64,000 nt of DNA from an uncultured Colwellia sp. (GTDB lineage: Bacteria; Pseudomonadota; Gammaproteobacteria; Enterobacterales; Alteromonadaceae), in contig CAJWZC010000001.1 of the NCBI GenBank assembly GCA_913049915.1, positions 55,271 through 119,270 of the forward strand, given 5' to 3'. This document shows positions 44,854 to 55,283 of the stretch, piece after piece; within the stretch, counting starts at the first letter, position 1, and the number at the start of each line of letters is the position of its first letter. The translations under genes were made by a program, and so were the position numbers. The notes under the pieces are model-generated. The model did no database searches, was not told the DNA's origin, and saw nothing but the letters and a program-made list of their open reading frames with translations.

Positions 44854-46122
44854 TTAACACATCACTAAGTAGCGTTGAACATCTATTGCTCTACTTTCCC
44901 ATGATTCATTAATGACTGATGATTTTCTTATATTTTTAATGTCAGTAATGGCTAGTAAATCAGTTATCTTTTCAAGTTTATCAAAATTAATGGCAGGTGT
45001 TATTTCAGCATTTGCTAGCAATATTGCTTGATGAAAAGGGGTGACCTTACTAGCAATTTGTAGGTATTTTCGATACCCCTTTAATGCATTGAAATCTGTG
45101 GTGACTATCGGTGTGCCACTAGCTAGATACTCTCTTAATTTCAGAGGGTTACACATTTTTATTTGTTTGTTGTTTACAAAGGGTAACATCGCTACATTCC
45201 AGTTCTGTATATATTTAGGTAAGTCATTATGTGGTCTAGTCCCTAAAAAATAGACATTAGAAAATTGTTGTAGTTTATCCACATTACAGGCAACTTTACC
45301 GATAAAAACAAAATGCCAATGCGGCAATGCTTTAATAGTTTCCACTAATAAATTTTGATCTAACCAAGCTGAAATACTGCCATAAAAACCAGCGATAGGT
45401 TTGCCTTGCGGTAAATCATTTGGTGTATGCATTACCTGCTTACTAAAGAGTTTAAAATCAACACCATGGGGAATATTGACTGTCTTTTCATGAGGAAATC
45501 TTTCTAACATTTTTTCACTAGCGGTAAAGATATAGTTTGATTTTTCAACTAACAACGCTTCTTTGTCTGATACAAAATTGTGATCAACACCTGCAAGGCT
45601 ATTAAAGTCATCTCCGCAATAATAAATGCAAGGAGCATTGTCAAAGAGTTCTAAATAATCAACGGCGGTAGGTAAAGATGACCAAATAATAGGATCTTTT
45701 ATCGTAAGTTTTTTATAGGCTAAGTTGAGTTGCCATTTCAAGATAACTTTACTTAGTTTTAAAGAAAACCAACTATTAGCACAGGGCATAACTAACGGGT
45801 TTATGATGAGGAAATGACTGCTGGTGTCAATATGAGTGACTTCATTGGTATTATTACCTTTTTCACTGTTAGTGGACTGATTAACAAAGAACGACTTAAC
45901 TTTGTTAAAAAGTCGCTTCAAGTCATGTGGTGTTACCTTTGGCTTTCTTAGTCCAATTGAATTAAGCCAAATAACCGGTCTTGTTTTACAGAGCACTTTC
46001 ACTATATGCTGAGTTGAGCTAGGATGAGCGCCCCAGTCCTCGCCAAAAACGATGATAGGCTTATTTTTAATTGATGGTAGTGACGCCTTTGAAGGTTTTG
46101 AATTGCTTATCATACTAGTCAT
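44854..46122 (-). CDS. Glycosyltransferase (family 1/4-like); start probably MTSMISN
   Basis: PHGVDFKLF, GFYGSISAWLDQNLL, MCNPLKLREYLASGTPIV. Confidence 0.85.
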   Translation of the reverse strand: MTSMISNSKPSKASLPSIKNKPIIVFGEDWGAHPSSTQHIVKVLCKTRPVIWLNSIGLRKPKVTPHDLKRLFNKVKSFFVNQSTNSEKGNNTNEVTHIDTSSHFLIINPLVMPCANSWFSLKLSKVILKWQLNLAYKKLTIKDPIIWSSLPTAVDYLELFDNAPCIYYCGDDFNSLAGVDHNFVSDKEALLVEKSNYIFTASEKMLERFPHEKTVNIPHGVDFKLFSKQVMHTPNDLPQGKPIAGFYGSISAWLDQNLLVETIKALPHWHFVFIGKVACNVDKLQQFSNVYFLGTRPHNDLPKYIQNWNVAMLPFVNNKQIKMCNPLKLREYLASGTPIVTTDFNALKGYRKYLQIASKVTPFHQAILLANAEITPAINFDKLEKITDLLAITDIKNIRKSSVINESWESRAIDVQRYLVMC

Positions 46123-46843
46123 GACTATCCTCCTCGATTGAATTAATAACCCTTGCTGGTACGCCAGCAGCGAGTACAAAACAGGGTAAGTCTTTGGTGA
46201 CTACACTACCCGCTGCGACGATAGTGCCACGACCAATTGTTACCCCTGGCATTACTTTTACCCCTGTGGCTAGCCAAACGTCGTCATCCAATATAATGTC
46301 ACCGACTTGTGAGTCTTCATCAGGTTTACCTAAAGCGCGTAACTTAGCATTAATAGGATGTCCCGGATAACCAGCTAGATAACAATCACCAGCAATACGT
46401 ACATTATTACCAAGGATAATGGTATTACCGACTGATATTGAGGTACGCCAACCAATGCCAACATTATCACCAATAATTAACTGCGGAATGTTATCTCCAA
46501 CAGCACGCCCACTGATTGTTGTCATAGCCGCTAATCTTACTTTATCTCCCATGATAATATCTAAGCTGCCTATTACTACAGGCAAGCCACCATATAAATA
46601 TAAGCCTTGAGGATTATTCTTTAGCCTAGACTTAAGTAAAGGCGTGTAATAAATAATGCGTAGTACATCTGAAATCGTTTGCTTTAAAATTACATGTACT
46701 AAATAAAGTAGTTTAAATACAACAGGGATGTTCGGCATCGCTAGAACTTTAATTTTAAACCATACTGTTTTTATAAGTAGGGCTAAAAAACTATCACTAT
46801 TTTTAGCCCACTGCTTTGCGTGGTCTACATTAAAGGAATTCAT
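46115..46843 (-). CDS. Hexapeptide-repeat acyltransferase
   Basis: IGDNVGIGWRTSISVGNTIILGNNVRIAGDCYL...VMPGVTIGRGTIVAAGSVVTKDLP. Confidence 0.9.
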   Translation of the reverse strand: MNSFNVDHAKQWAKNSDSFLALLIKTVWFKIKVLAMPNIPVVFKLLYLVHVILKQTISDVLRIIYYTPLLKSRLKNNPQGLYLYGGLPVVIGSLDIIMGDKVRLAAMTTISGRAVGDNIPQLIIGDNVGIGWRTSISVGNTIILGNNVRIAGDCYLAGYPGHPINAKLRALGKPDEDSQVGDIILDDDVWLATGVKVMPGVTIGRGTIVAAGSVVTKDLPCFVLAAGVPARVINSIEEDSHD

Positions 46844-48636
46844 TCTACTGTTACCGATTTTGCTAAGTTTCTGGGTTGGTCAACATTTTTTCCTAATATT
46901 TGAGCTGTGTATAAGGCCAGTAATTGCATGGGGATAACACTGATTATCGGTAGTATTGATTCTGGTATTTCTGGTAGTTCAAAAAATTCATTTTCTTGTA
47001 AGCTGATATGCTGCTTAATGCTACTATCGCCAATAATAAACAGCGGGGCATTTCGTGCTTGTGCTTCTTGAATATTTGAAAGTAATTTATCTGTCAGCGT
47101 ATTTTTAGGCGCAATAACCAGTACTGGCATGTGTTCATCAAGTAAAGCTATAGGGCCATGTTTTAACTCACCCGCAGCATAGGCTTCAGCATGAATGTAA
47201 CTAATTTCTTTTAATTTTAACGCGCCTTCTTGCGCTATAGCGGTTAGTGCACCACGACCAAGGAAAAGAGCATTTGAATAGTTTGCTAATTTTTTCGCTA
47301 TTTTTTTCATATCAGTACAGCGTTGTAATACTGTCTCCATGATATAAGGCAATTTCATAAAATTAAGCGCTAACTGCTTTACTTCAACATTTTTGATAAA
47401 GGCTCTTTGTTTGGCGGCCTCAATAGCCATCTTATAAAAGATTGCTAACTGACAGGTAAATGCTTTTGTTGAAGCAACCCCAATTTCTGGACCAGCAAAA
47501 ATTTCAAAGGTGAAATTAGCTTCTCGCGCTATGCTACTGTTTGCAACATTGACTAAAGCGAGTGTTTGACAATTTTTATTTTTTGCATAACGCAAGGCTG
47601 CTAACGTATCTGCGGTTTCACCAGACTGAGAGACAAAAATAACCAATTCATTGTCTATGATGATAGGTGAACGATAACGGTATTCTGAGGCGATATCTAT
47701 TTCTACTAGGATATTGGCGTACTTTTCAAACCAAGATTTTGCTACTGAGGCTGCATAATATGAGGTGCCGCAAGCTATAATAGTGATCTTATTTAAGTTT
47801 TTAAAATTTATAGTTGAATACTCGCCAGTATGGTTATTAACTGACAACCTTTTAAGGAGATCTACTTGTTCAAAAATTTCTTTTTCCATGAAAGAGCTAT
47901 AATCGCCTTTTGATATTACCTTTACACAATGTTTGTTATTAATATAATGAATTTTTTTATTGGCTGAACCACTGCATAATTTTATTTCATTGGTATTTAA
48001 TTTGATTAATTCATTGTCTTTAGGGTAATAGATCTTACCACTATCAGGACCTAATGCCATCGCATCTGAAGCCATATAAGCACCATTATTACCTTCGGAT
48101 ATGACTAAGGGACTACCTTGCTTAATGGCATAGAGGTTTTTGCTAGCGCCATTAATTAACACACCAAGGGCATAGCTACCTTTTAATTGGTTGATAGCTT
48201 GTTCAATAGCTTCTTCTTGCGACATTTGCTGAGCAAGGTAATGGTTTATTAAATGTGGGATCACTTCACTATCCGTTGAACTATTAAAGTGATGACCCCA
48301 TTGCATTAATTGCTGCTTTAACTGCAAGTAGTTTTCAATAATGCCATTGTGTACAACAGATACTTGACCACATTGATGAGGGTGAGCATTAGTGACATTG
48401 GCTTTACCGTGTGTTGCCCATCGGGTATGACCTATGCAACAGTCACCCTCTATTGGTTGCATCGACAATCGTTGTTTTAGATTATTAAGTTTACCTTGTG
48501 CTTTGATGGTTTGAATTTCGTTATTTGATAATATTGAAATACCTGAAGAATCATAACCTCGATATTCAAGTTTACCCAAACCTTCTAATACAGGATTTAT
48601 TGCTGATTCTGCTACTGCTCCAATAATTCCACACAT
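46840..48636 (-). CDS. glmS: Glutamine--fructose-6-phosphate aminotransferase
   Basis: 598 aa; MCGIIGAV, GHTRWATHGK, SIS domains with SQSGETADTLAALR, C-terminal DQPRNLAKSVTVE. Confidence 0.95.
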   Translation of the reverse strand: MCGIIGAVAESAINPVLEGLGKLEYRGYDSSGISILSNNEIQTIKAQGKLNNLKQRLSMQPIEGDCCIGHTRWATHGKANVTNAHPHQCGQVSVVHNGIIENYLQLKQQLMQWGHHFNSSTDSEVIPHLINHYLAQQMSQEEAIEQAINQLKGSYALGVLINGASKNLYAIKQGSPLVISEGNNGAYMASDAMALGPDSGKIYYPKDNELIKLNTNEIKLCSGSANKKIHYINNKHCVKVISKGDYSSFMEKEIFEQVDLLKRLSVNNHTGEYSTINFKNLNKITIIACGTSYYAASVAKSWFEKYANILVEIDIASEYRYRSPIIIDNELVIFVSQSGETADTLAALRYAKNKNCQTLALVNVANSSIAREANFTFEIFAGPEIGVASTKAFTCQLAIFYKMAIEAAKQRAFIKNVEVKQLALNFMKLPYIMETVLQRCTDMKKIAKKLANYSNALFLGRGALTAIAQEGALKLKEISYIHAEAYAAGELKHGPIALLDEHMPVLVIAPKNTLTDKLLSNIQEAQARNAPLFIIGDSSIKQHISLQENEFFELPEIPESILPIISVIPMQLLALYTAQILGKNVDQPRNLAKSVTVE

Positions 48637-48786
48637 AACAATTACCTCTTAATATTATTAGTTTATTTATATTGTGAGTTGATTATTATTACTGTTGCAG
48701 TTATTGAGCCATAATATAATGGTATTATAATCAATGGTATACTTATGGAAATATATTTCATTTGCATTTTGCAATGTGATATTTTG

Positions 48787-49908
48787 CTAATTAGGAATAC
48801 ATTTAATAATCTGAGAATAGCAATCTAGATGACAATATTGTTGTGCTGAATTTCTAGCTTGATGAGAAACTTCCTGTAAAAAGTTAGGTTCTTCTATTAA
48901 TCGAGTTAATGCTTGAACTAAACTTTTTATGCTATTAGGATCATATTTTACACAGTCGAAACCGTCGGTTAAGTGTTGATCCCAATAAGCATTATCAGCA
49001 GGAATTACAATGGCAAGTCCAGCAACCATTGATTCTAAAATTGATAGACCAAAAGGCTCATTTTGTGAAGTAGAGATAAATACAGATGAGTTTGCTCTAA
49101 TATCATTTAAATTCTTAGGATCTACATACCAGTGAATATTTTTTGCCTCATCAAAACTATCAATATTTACATAGGTCTTAGTTTGTGGCTTGATATAACA
49201 AACATTAGCAAAATATTTATCTACGTCATTAGAAATACTATTGAGCTCTGAAATAGCGGCTAAAAAGAGCTCTATACGTTTCCATTCTAATAAAGAAGCA
49301 GCCCATAAAAAGCCAATTTTATTCCGGGTAATTTTCGCTTTTATCGTTGAACAGTCAATACCATTAACAAAAGGTATATACTTGTTGTCTGCCATTGTCA
49401 TATTGTCATTCAGCAGGTCGTTATTACTGTAGGATTTTAGTGCATCTAAAATGGAAGCATGAGCAGAGGGTAGGTAAAACACTTTTTTTGCTCTTGCTAA
49501 ACCAAAACCCGCAACTTTTGAGTTAGCAATATCACCTTGAATAAGTTGAATAATTTCTATGTTAATTAGTTCAGTAAGTAGATATAAAGAAAAGTCTACA
49601 TTCGGGCCAGAAAAACCAATTATTTTTGTAAAACGCTTAAGTTTTATTATATTGAATATCAACGAAAATAAATAAATAAGGTGCTTAAAAAAGTAAAGTA
49701 TTCCGGTCGTTTTATCCTGCAAAAAATGAGGAGAAAACAACGGCACAAAGTGTAGATTATTATCGCAACTGTTATACCACGAGTCGTTATCGTTAGAAAT
49801 AACCCATACCTCAATATCTAGGGGTAATTCAGCGAGGATTGTTTTCATCACTTTTTTAGATCCGCCTTTAAAAGGTACAGGATCATAAATTAATACGCGA
49901 TTAATCAT
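48787..49908 (-). CDS. Glycosyltransferase family 4-like
   Basis: FVNGIDCSTI, SQNEPFGLSILESMVAGLAIVIP. Confidence 0.88.
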   Translation of the reverse strand: MINRVLIYDPVPFKGGSKKVMKTILAELPLDIEVWVISNDNDSWYNSCDNNLHFVPLFSPHFLQDKTTGILYFFKHLIYLFSLIFNIIKLKRFTKIIGFSGPNVDFSLYLLTELINIEIIQLIQGDIANSKVAGFGLARAKKVFYLPSAHASILDALKSYSNNDLLNDNMTMADNKYIPFVNGIDCSTIKAKITRNKIGFLWAASLLEWKRIELFLAAISELNSISNDVDKYFANVCYIKPQTKTYVNIDSFDEAKNIHWYVDPKNLNDIRANSSVFISTSQNEPFGLSILESMVAGLAIVIPADNAYWDQHLTDGFDCVKYDPNSIKSLVQALTRLIEEPNFLQEVSHQARNSAQQYCHLDCYSQIIKCIPN

Positions 49909-51208
49909 GATTTTTACTCCCAGTAAGATTCAATACTAAGTGCTTAAAGTTGTGTGTTAAAAATTTGGGTAAGACTTTTGTTAAGGTTTTAATTAAAATA
50001 GCTATACATAGTGTTTTAACATGTAATAACAACATTTTTGTCATACCATATTTAGTTTTACGCTTTAACAAAGTTTGATAAGCACGATTGAACGCTACCC
50101 ATTGCTGCTTTAAAGAGAATTTTTTTACTATGTGTTTTTCTGCATTCTCAGCAAGACTCTTTCTTAACAGTGGCTTATCAATTAAAGACTTTATTGCCAC
50201 AACCAGTTCATCGGTATTATTAGGAGGAACTAATAGTGCGTGTTTTTTATCGGTATATATTTCATTAATACCTGCAATATTACTGGTGATGACAGGAAGA
50301 TTAGCAATACTTGCTTCGGCCAGCGTTAAGCCAAAAACTTCTTCCGAAGGCACTGAAATAAAACAATCTGCATTGCTTGAATACATTTCAGCAACTTTAT
50401 CGCAAGCTGAAAAAAATTTAACCTTGTTATGTAAATTAAGCTTATTAACCAAATGTATTAATTTAGCCTTTTCACTACCAGAGCCAACAATAGCAAGTTT
50501 TATTTGATAACCTTGTTTTAAGTTATCTATGGCATACAGTAATTGATGCACTAATTTTCTTGGGATTAATGAGCCAATATACAAGATGACAAAATCAGTC
50601 GCTTTTGCTGATAGTTCTTCTCTAATATCTCTAGGCTTAAGGCAAAGCACTCTATTTGGGTCAATACCATTATAGATAACTTCTACTTTCTGATGGCTAA
50701 ATTCATTATTTTTAAATATTCTAGTGACTGATTGGCTGACACCTACGATGCTATCCGCGCCGTGAAACAATAAGGTTAATCTGTCTCTAAACATGTAACG
50801 CGCATGTAAATGCAGTAATAGCGCAGTCCTGGTAAATTTACAAATGGGTACCATCCATTGGCAGGGTGCTCCATTATTACAATGTACTAGACAAATTTTA
50901 TACGTTTTTATTATTTTTTCAGCTTTAAGTAATAGTCGGAAAAACTGTAAAAAATTCCATCTAGGCAAGGTCCAGTAACCTAAGCACACAAAGTCATCGA
51001 CAATAACTTCAACACCTAAATCAGTCGCTTTTTTGGCTAAAACATTACTATTGCACCAAAGTAATGGCGAGTAATTATTTTCTTTAGCTGACTTGAGTAA
51101 ATCTAATAAAACAATTTCGCTACCTCTGATCCAATTATCACCGTAGTGAACATATAAAACCGTTGGCCTAATTTCTCTATCTAGTACGATAGTTTTAGAC
51201 ATATTCAC
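49901..51208 (-). CDS. Glycosyltransferase family 4
   Basis: VIYNGIDPNRV, LYIGSLIPRKLVHQLL, VPSEEVFGLTLAEASIANLPVITS. Confidence 0.92.
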   Translation of the reverse strand: MNMSKTIVLDREIRPTVLYVHYGDNWIRGSEIVLLDLLKSAKENNYSPLLWCNSNVLAKKATDLGVEVIVDDFVCLGYWTLPRWNFLQFFRLLLKAEKIIKTYKICLVHCNNGAPCQWMVPICKFTRTALLLHLHARYMFRDRLTLLFHGADSIVGVSQSVTRIFKNNEFSHQKVEVIYNGIDPNRVLCLKPRDIREELSAKATDFVILYIGSLIPRKLVHQLLYAIDNLKQGYQIKLAIVGSGSEKAKLIHLVNKLNLHNKVKFFSACDKVAEMYSSNADCFISVPSEEVFGLTLAEASIANLPVITSNIAGINEIYTDKKHALLVPPNNTDELVVAIKSLIDKPLLRKSLAENAEKHIVKKFSLKQQWVAFNRAYQTLLKRKTKYGMTKMLLLHVKTLCIAILIKTLTKVLPKFLTHNFKHLVLNLTGSKNHD

Positions 51209-51230
51209 TACTCCTGTTACTGGCTATAGT

Positions 51231-52607
51231 TTATGGTCGTTTTGAATTGACGTTTATTATTGAGTTGTTTTTAGATGTTAAATAACGGTTTAACGCTATT
51301 ACTAAAGCGACTTGTAAGTAAATTGCCCAGATAAAGCCTTGGGTTAAAAATGTGCCAGAAACAATAAAACCAATAATACCAGCTGGGGCTGCATTAAGCG
51401 CAACACGTATACCTGGGGTGTGGTGTTCATCATTGGCTGTTTTCAACATTTTTAAAGACATCAATAAAGTACTGACAATCAAAGACACGAATAATATAAG
51501 ACCAACGAAACCAGATTCAGCCAACACACCAAACCAAGTAGAATGAACGGCATGATTTAATCCATCCCAGTGAGGGCTATAGTAAAAATAATTATAATAA
51601 AAATTATTAATACCAACACCTAATATAGGATTATCTAGTGCCATATTCCATGCTGCTTCCCATGCATACAAACGGCCCATTGCTGATTCATCTATACCTG
51701 ATTCTGCAGCGCCTCCAGAAGATCGTTCACTAATACCTGCCACGATAAATAAAATAATTACCAAAATTATACTACCTGAAAATAGTAAAATTTTAGAGCG
51801 TATGCGTTTATAGGCAAATAGGCTTACTACCGCTAAAAATCCTAATAAACCACCACGGCTTTGAGTAGCCAATATCGCATAAAGTAGAATACTAAAAGTA
51901 GTAAAGCTAAAAAATCGTTCGAACTTAGAAAGAGATTTTTCTAGAAAAGAGGCTATAGCGAACGCCATGGGATACAAAAGTACCAGCGCTAAATCATTGG
52001 GATCGCCAAGTAAAGATCCTATGCTTCGACCTATAGTGACCCGAGTTCCTTCAACTAAACCAATATTATTAAACTTGTTATACAAGGCAACTAAGCCAAC
52101 ACAAGCACCAGCAAAGATAAATACTCTACTTGTGGTAATAAAGTGGATTTCTTTACGCATCATCCAAGCAACAATAAAGGTAATTAATATAATTTTGCTA
52201 TACGTTCCTGACCAAGACTTTACTGCTACGGCGACATTGGTAGCAAAAGGTATCGCAATAGTCACCACAATAAAAAATAGTAATAAATAGGTAAATTGTC
52301 GACACCAGTAAGGCTGGAGATTTTTACTGATGGTAGCGCGTAAACAAACGACAAATATTGCTGCTAACGCTAATAACAAAGGTAATTTTAACGGCTCTAA
52401 AAACGGAAATACTTCATGGATACGGAAAAAAGAAAAAACGACGAATGCTAAGACTATATAAAATGAGAAATTAACTATTCCCCAAAGCGCAAAGGGAAAC
52501 AATCCTATAACAATGAGAATAAATGGATGAGGGAAAAAGCATAACGCTAATGTCGTTAGCGTTAATACCACCACCATACTTACTATTACTAAAGGAGAAT
52601 AAGTCAT
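51231..52607 (-). CDS. O-antigen ligase/polymerase family membrane protein
   Basis: Multi-TM; GDPNDLALVLLYP, ATQSRGGLLGFL, NPILGVGINNFYYNYFYY...HSTWFGVLAESGFVGL. Confidence 0.9.
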   Translation of the reverse strand: MTYSPLVIVSMVVVLTLTTLALCFFPHPFILIVIGLFPFALWGIVNFSFYIVLAFVVFSFFRIHEVFPFLEPLKLPLLLALAAIFVVCLRATISKNLQPYWCRQFTYLLLFFIVVTIAIPFATNVAVAVKSWSGTYSKIILITFIVAWMMRKEIHFITTSRVFIFAGACVGLVALYNKFNNIGLVEGTRVTIGRSIGSLLGDPNDLALVLLYPMAFAIASFLEKSLSKFERFFSFTTFSILLYAILATQSRGGLLGFLAVVSLFAYKRIRSKILLFSGSIILVIILFIVAGISERSSGGAAESGIDESAMGRLYAWEAAWNMALDNPILGVGINNFYYNYFYYSPHWDGLNHAVHSTWFGVLAESGFVGLILFVSLIVSTLLMSLKMLKTANDEHHTPGIRVALNAAPAGIIGFIVSGTFLTQGFIWAIYLQVALVIALNRYLTSKNNSIINVNSKRP

Positions 52608-52609
52608 GT

Positions 52610-53920
52610 TTAGCTCACTTGTCCAAACCAGGTGGCGACAACAGCAGCGCCAATTGCTGGATATAAATAACTAAATTTGTACGGCAGGTAGATCTTTTTT
52701 TGACTGAAATAAAAGAAAAGTCCAAACCGGATAATACCGGCAACTATCAGCGCTATTAGTGCACCATCGATCATAAATAATGGTACCAACAGTATTAGTA
52801 ATAACCCACCAATGGTACTGGCTACTAAATTAATATTCATTTGTACTTTTGAGCTTTTTTCTATAAAACAACCTAAGTTTAATAGATCAGACAGCATCTT
52901 TAATAAGGTAAAAAGTAATAACCAAGGTAAAATACTAATAGCGCCGTGGTAAGCGATAGGTGTTAAATAATGAATGAGTAGCGGCCCTAGTAAGCCTAAA
53001 CCACCACATATAAGTACTGATATGATGGCGCCAACCATAGCAAAGTGTGCGTTAATGCTTTTGCCATCATGTTCTTTAAGCACAGAAAACCGTTTAGGAA
53101 ACCACCATAAGGTGAAAGGTTGAATAAGTAGGGTAGGGACTAAGGCAAACTTGATTGCGATAGCATAGGCAGCAATTTGGGTAGTACCAAAATAGTCAGT
53201 GAGTAACCATCTGTCCATGCCTGATAAAGTAAATGTCGCTGCACCCCCTATAAATATTGGACCTGCATAAGTGATTATGCTTTTAAGATTTTTTAGCGAA
53301 AAGCTAATTTTTGTTTCTTTTAATTGAATGATACATAAAATAATTGCAACAATAACTGAGGATATAGCGCCTGCAGCTAAAATACTGGTGATTCCCCAGC
53401 CATTGATCAACCAGTAAAAAGTGAGCGAAACTTGCAGTACTACCTTTAGTATCGAAATGGTGAAGAATAATCCAGCTCGTTCAGTAATTCGTAACCAGGC
53501 TAATGGGATATTAATTAGTCCCCCTACAGACAATGCTACGCCAAGTAAATAAAGCTCATTTTCTGTGATATCTCCCGGTAAGAAAGGCAATAACTCTTTA
53601 GAATAAAAATGGAAAAATCCATAAGAAATAAGGGCTATTACACCCGCTACTAATAAACATTCAGCGGCATGACGTTGCTTTTTTTCAATACCATCAGCTA
53701 AACCGACAAACCGATATAGTGCTTCGACTAAACCAAATCCTAAGACGATAGAAACAATATTAGAAAATACTACTAACAGCTCCAATCTACCGTAATCTGA
53801 TGGCATTAAGTAGCTGGTATAAATAGGCAGCATCACTAAAGAAATACCTTTCATTAGGAAAATACTAAGGCCATAAAGTGCCGATTGGTTTAATAGGTTT
53901 TTATATCGACTATTTAGCAT
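52610..53920 (-). CDS. Polysaccharide flippase (Wzx/MOP family)
   Basis: 436 aa multi-TM; SIFLMKGISLVMLPIYTSYLMPSDYGRLELLVVF. Confidence 0.92.
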   Translation of the reverse strand: MLNSRYKNLLNQSALYGLSIFLMKGISLVMLPIYTSYLMPSDYGRLELLVVFSNIVSIVLGFGLVEALYRFVGLADGIEKKQRHAAECLLVAGVIALISYGFFHFYSKELLPFLPGDITENELYLLGVALSVGGLINIPLAWLRITERAGLFFTISILKVVLQVSLTFYWLINGWGITSILAAGAISSVIVAIILCIIQLKETKISFSLKNLKSIITYAGPIFIGGAATFTLSGMDRWLLTDYFGTTQIAAYAIAIKFALVPTLLIQPFTLWWFPKRFSVLKEHDGKSINAHFAMVGAIISVLICGGLGLLGPLLIHYLTPIAYHGAISILPWLLLFTLLKMLSDLLNLGCFIEKSSKVQMNINLVASTIGGLLLILLVPLFMIDGALIALIVAGIIRFGLFFYFSQKKIYLPYKFSYLYPAIGAAVVATWFGQVS

Positions 53921-54950
53921 GAGAGGCTTCTATTAACGCTTTACTGTAAACATTAAAAATTTTAGGTATAACTGCATTAGTTGAAAAATTATTTTTAATA
54001 TACGAATACGAAAATGAAGTTATTTTTCTTCGTTGTTTAGCGGTTAACCTTTGTCCTATTTTGATTGACTCTAGAAAAGCTGCTTCATTATAGGGTGCTA
54101 TCAACCAGCCATTTACGTTATTTATTACTACTGAGGCAATGCCACCAATATCAAAACTGATAACAGGGATCCCCCTTACAAGCGCTTCAATAGCAACCAG
54201 TGGTAAGCCTTCTTCTCGACTGGTAATACATAACAAGCTTATTTTTGACCAGTGGGAGTTCATTGACTTAACATGCCCCTCTAGAGTCACGTTACTCGTT
54301 GCAGCAGTACTGATATCTTCTAACATAGGACCACTGCCGTATATTGAAAAATCGTACTCGGGTAACTGCTTAGCTAAGCGGATAAATACATCAGGACCCT
54401 TTTCATAACTTAAGCGACCAACAAAAGCGACTTGTGTTGCTGGTGCGGTTGTTTTAAATAACTTGGTAGGTAATACAACAAAATTTTCAATAACATCTGC
54501 GGATAAATTAGCCGATTGTTTAATTTGTTCAGAGACACAAATACAAGGGAATGAATGTGCCGTTATGCGATCAATCCAAGCATATAATCTCAACTTAATA
54601 TTACCTTTCTCACCAGAATGAAAGGTAGAAACGACCGATTTTTTTGCTAACTTACAAGTGAGCCGTCCTATAATTCCTGCTTTATAACCATGGGTGTGAA
54701 CAAGATGAATATTCGATTCTTTTAGTAAGGTAAAGAGTGCGGTAAGACTACCATCTAATTTTATCAGTATTGAGCGAAGGAATTCTTCGGACTCAAAAAC
54801 TGGATGTTCACCATAGTTGTTTAATAATATAATTTGTACGATATGTCCTGATGAATGAAGGCCTTTGGCAAGGTTAGCAACATGAGTTTCAATACCGCCA
54901 TAATCTTTACTATCAATCAGTAAAGCTATGTTTATATCTTTAGTTGTCAT
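53910..54950 (-). CDS. Glycosyltransferase family 4
   Basis: GGIETHVANLAKGL, FVGRLSYEKGPDVFIRLA, SREEGLPLVAIEALVRGIPVISFDIGG. Confidence 0.92.
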   Translation of the reverse strand: MTTKDINIALLIDSKDYGGIETHVANLAKGLHSSGHIVQIILLNNYGEHPVFESEEFLRSILIKLDGSLTALFTLLKESNIHLVHTHGYKAGIIGRLTCKLAKKSVVSTFHSGEKGNIKLRLYAWIDRITAHSFPCICVSEQIKQSANLSADVIENFVVLPTKLFKTTAPATQVAFVGRLSYEKGPDVFIRLAKQLPEYDFSIYGSGPMLEDISTAATSNVTLEGHVKSMNSHWSKISLLCITSREEGLPLVAIEALVRGIPVISFDIGGIASVVINNVNGWLIAPYNEAAFLESIKIGQRLTAKQRRKITSFSYSYIKNNFSTNAVIPKIFNVYSKALIEASHAK

Positions 54951-55004
54951 AATAAACCTATTTTAAAATAAGGAGGATTAAGCTATCACTCAATTGTTAT
55001 ACGT

Positions 55005-55034
55005 TGATAATGCATAAAATGATAATGCATAAAA
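55005..55034. repeat. Tandem duplication of a 15-mer upstream of the polysaccharide cluster
   Basis: TGATAATGCATAAAA x2. Confidence 0.75.
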
Positions 55035-55283
55035 TAGGCCAGTTGAAATAAAGGCTTTAATAGCGCTTAAAGGGCCATTTTATCTAAGTTTCATATTTTA
55101 TATTCGCAAATTGCATAAAACACTCTAGCTTTGCAAAGAACATTAGCAATAAGAGATAATTGACTATACCTGTGTTTATTTAAAGTATATTCTGAGGCAT
55201 TTATCTTGATTAGTGACGAGTATATATTTTTGAACTAAGATTTAAAGATAAGAGACTAAGTTATTGTGGTGGTTTGATAAAGT

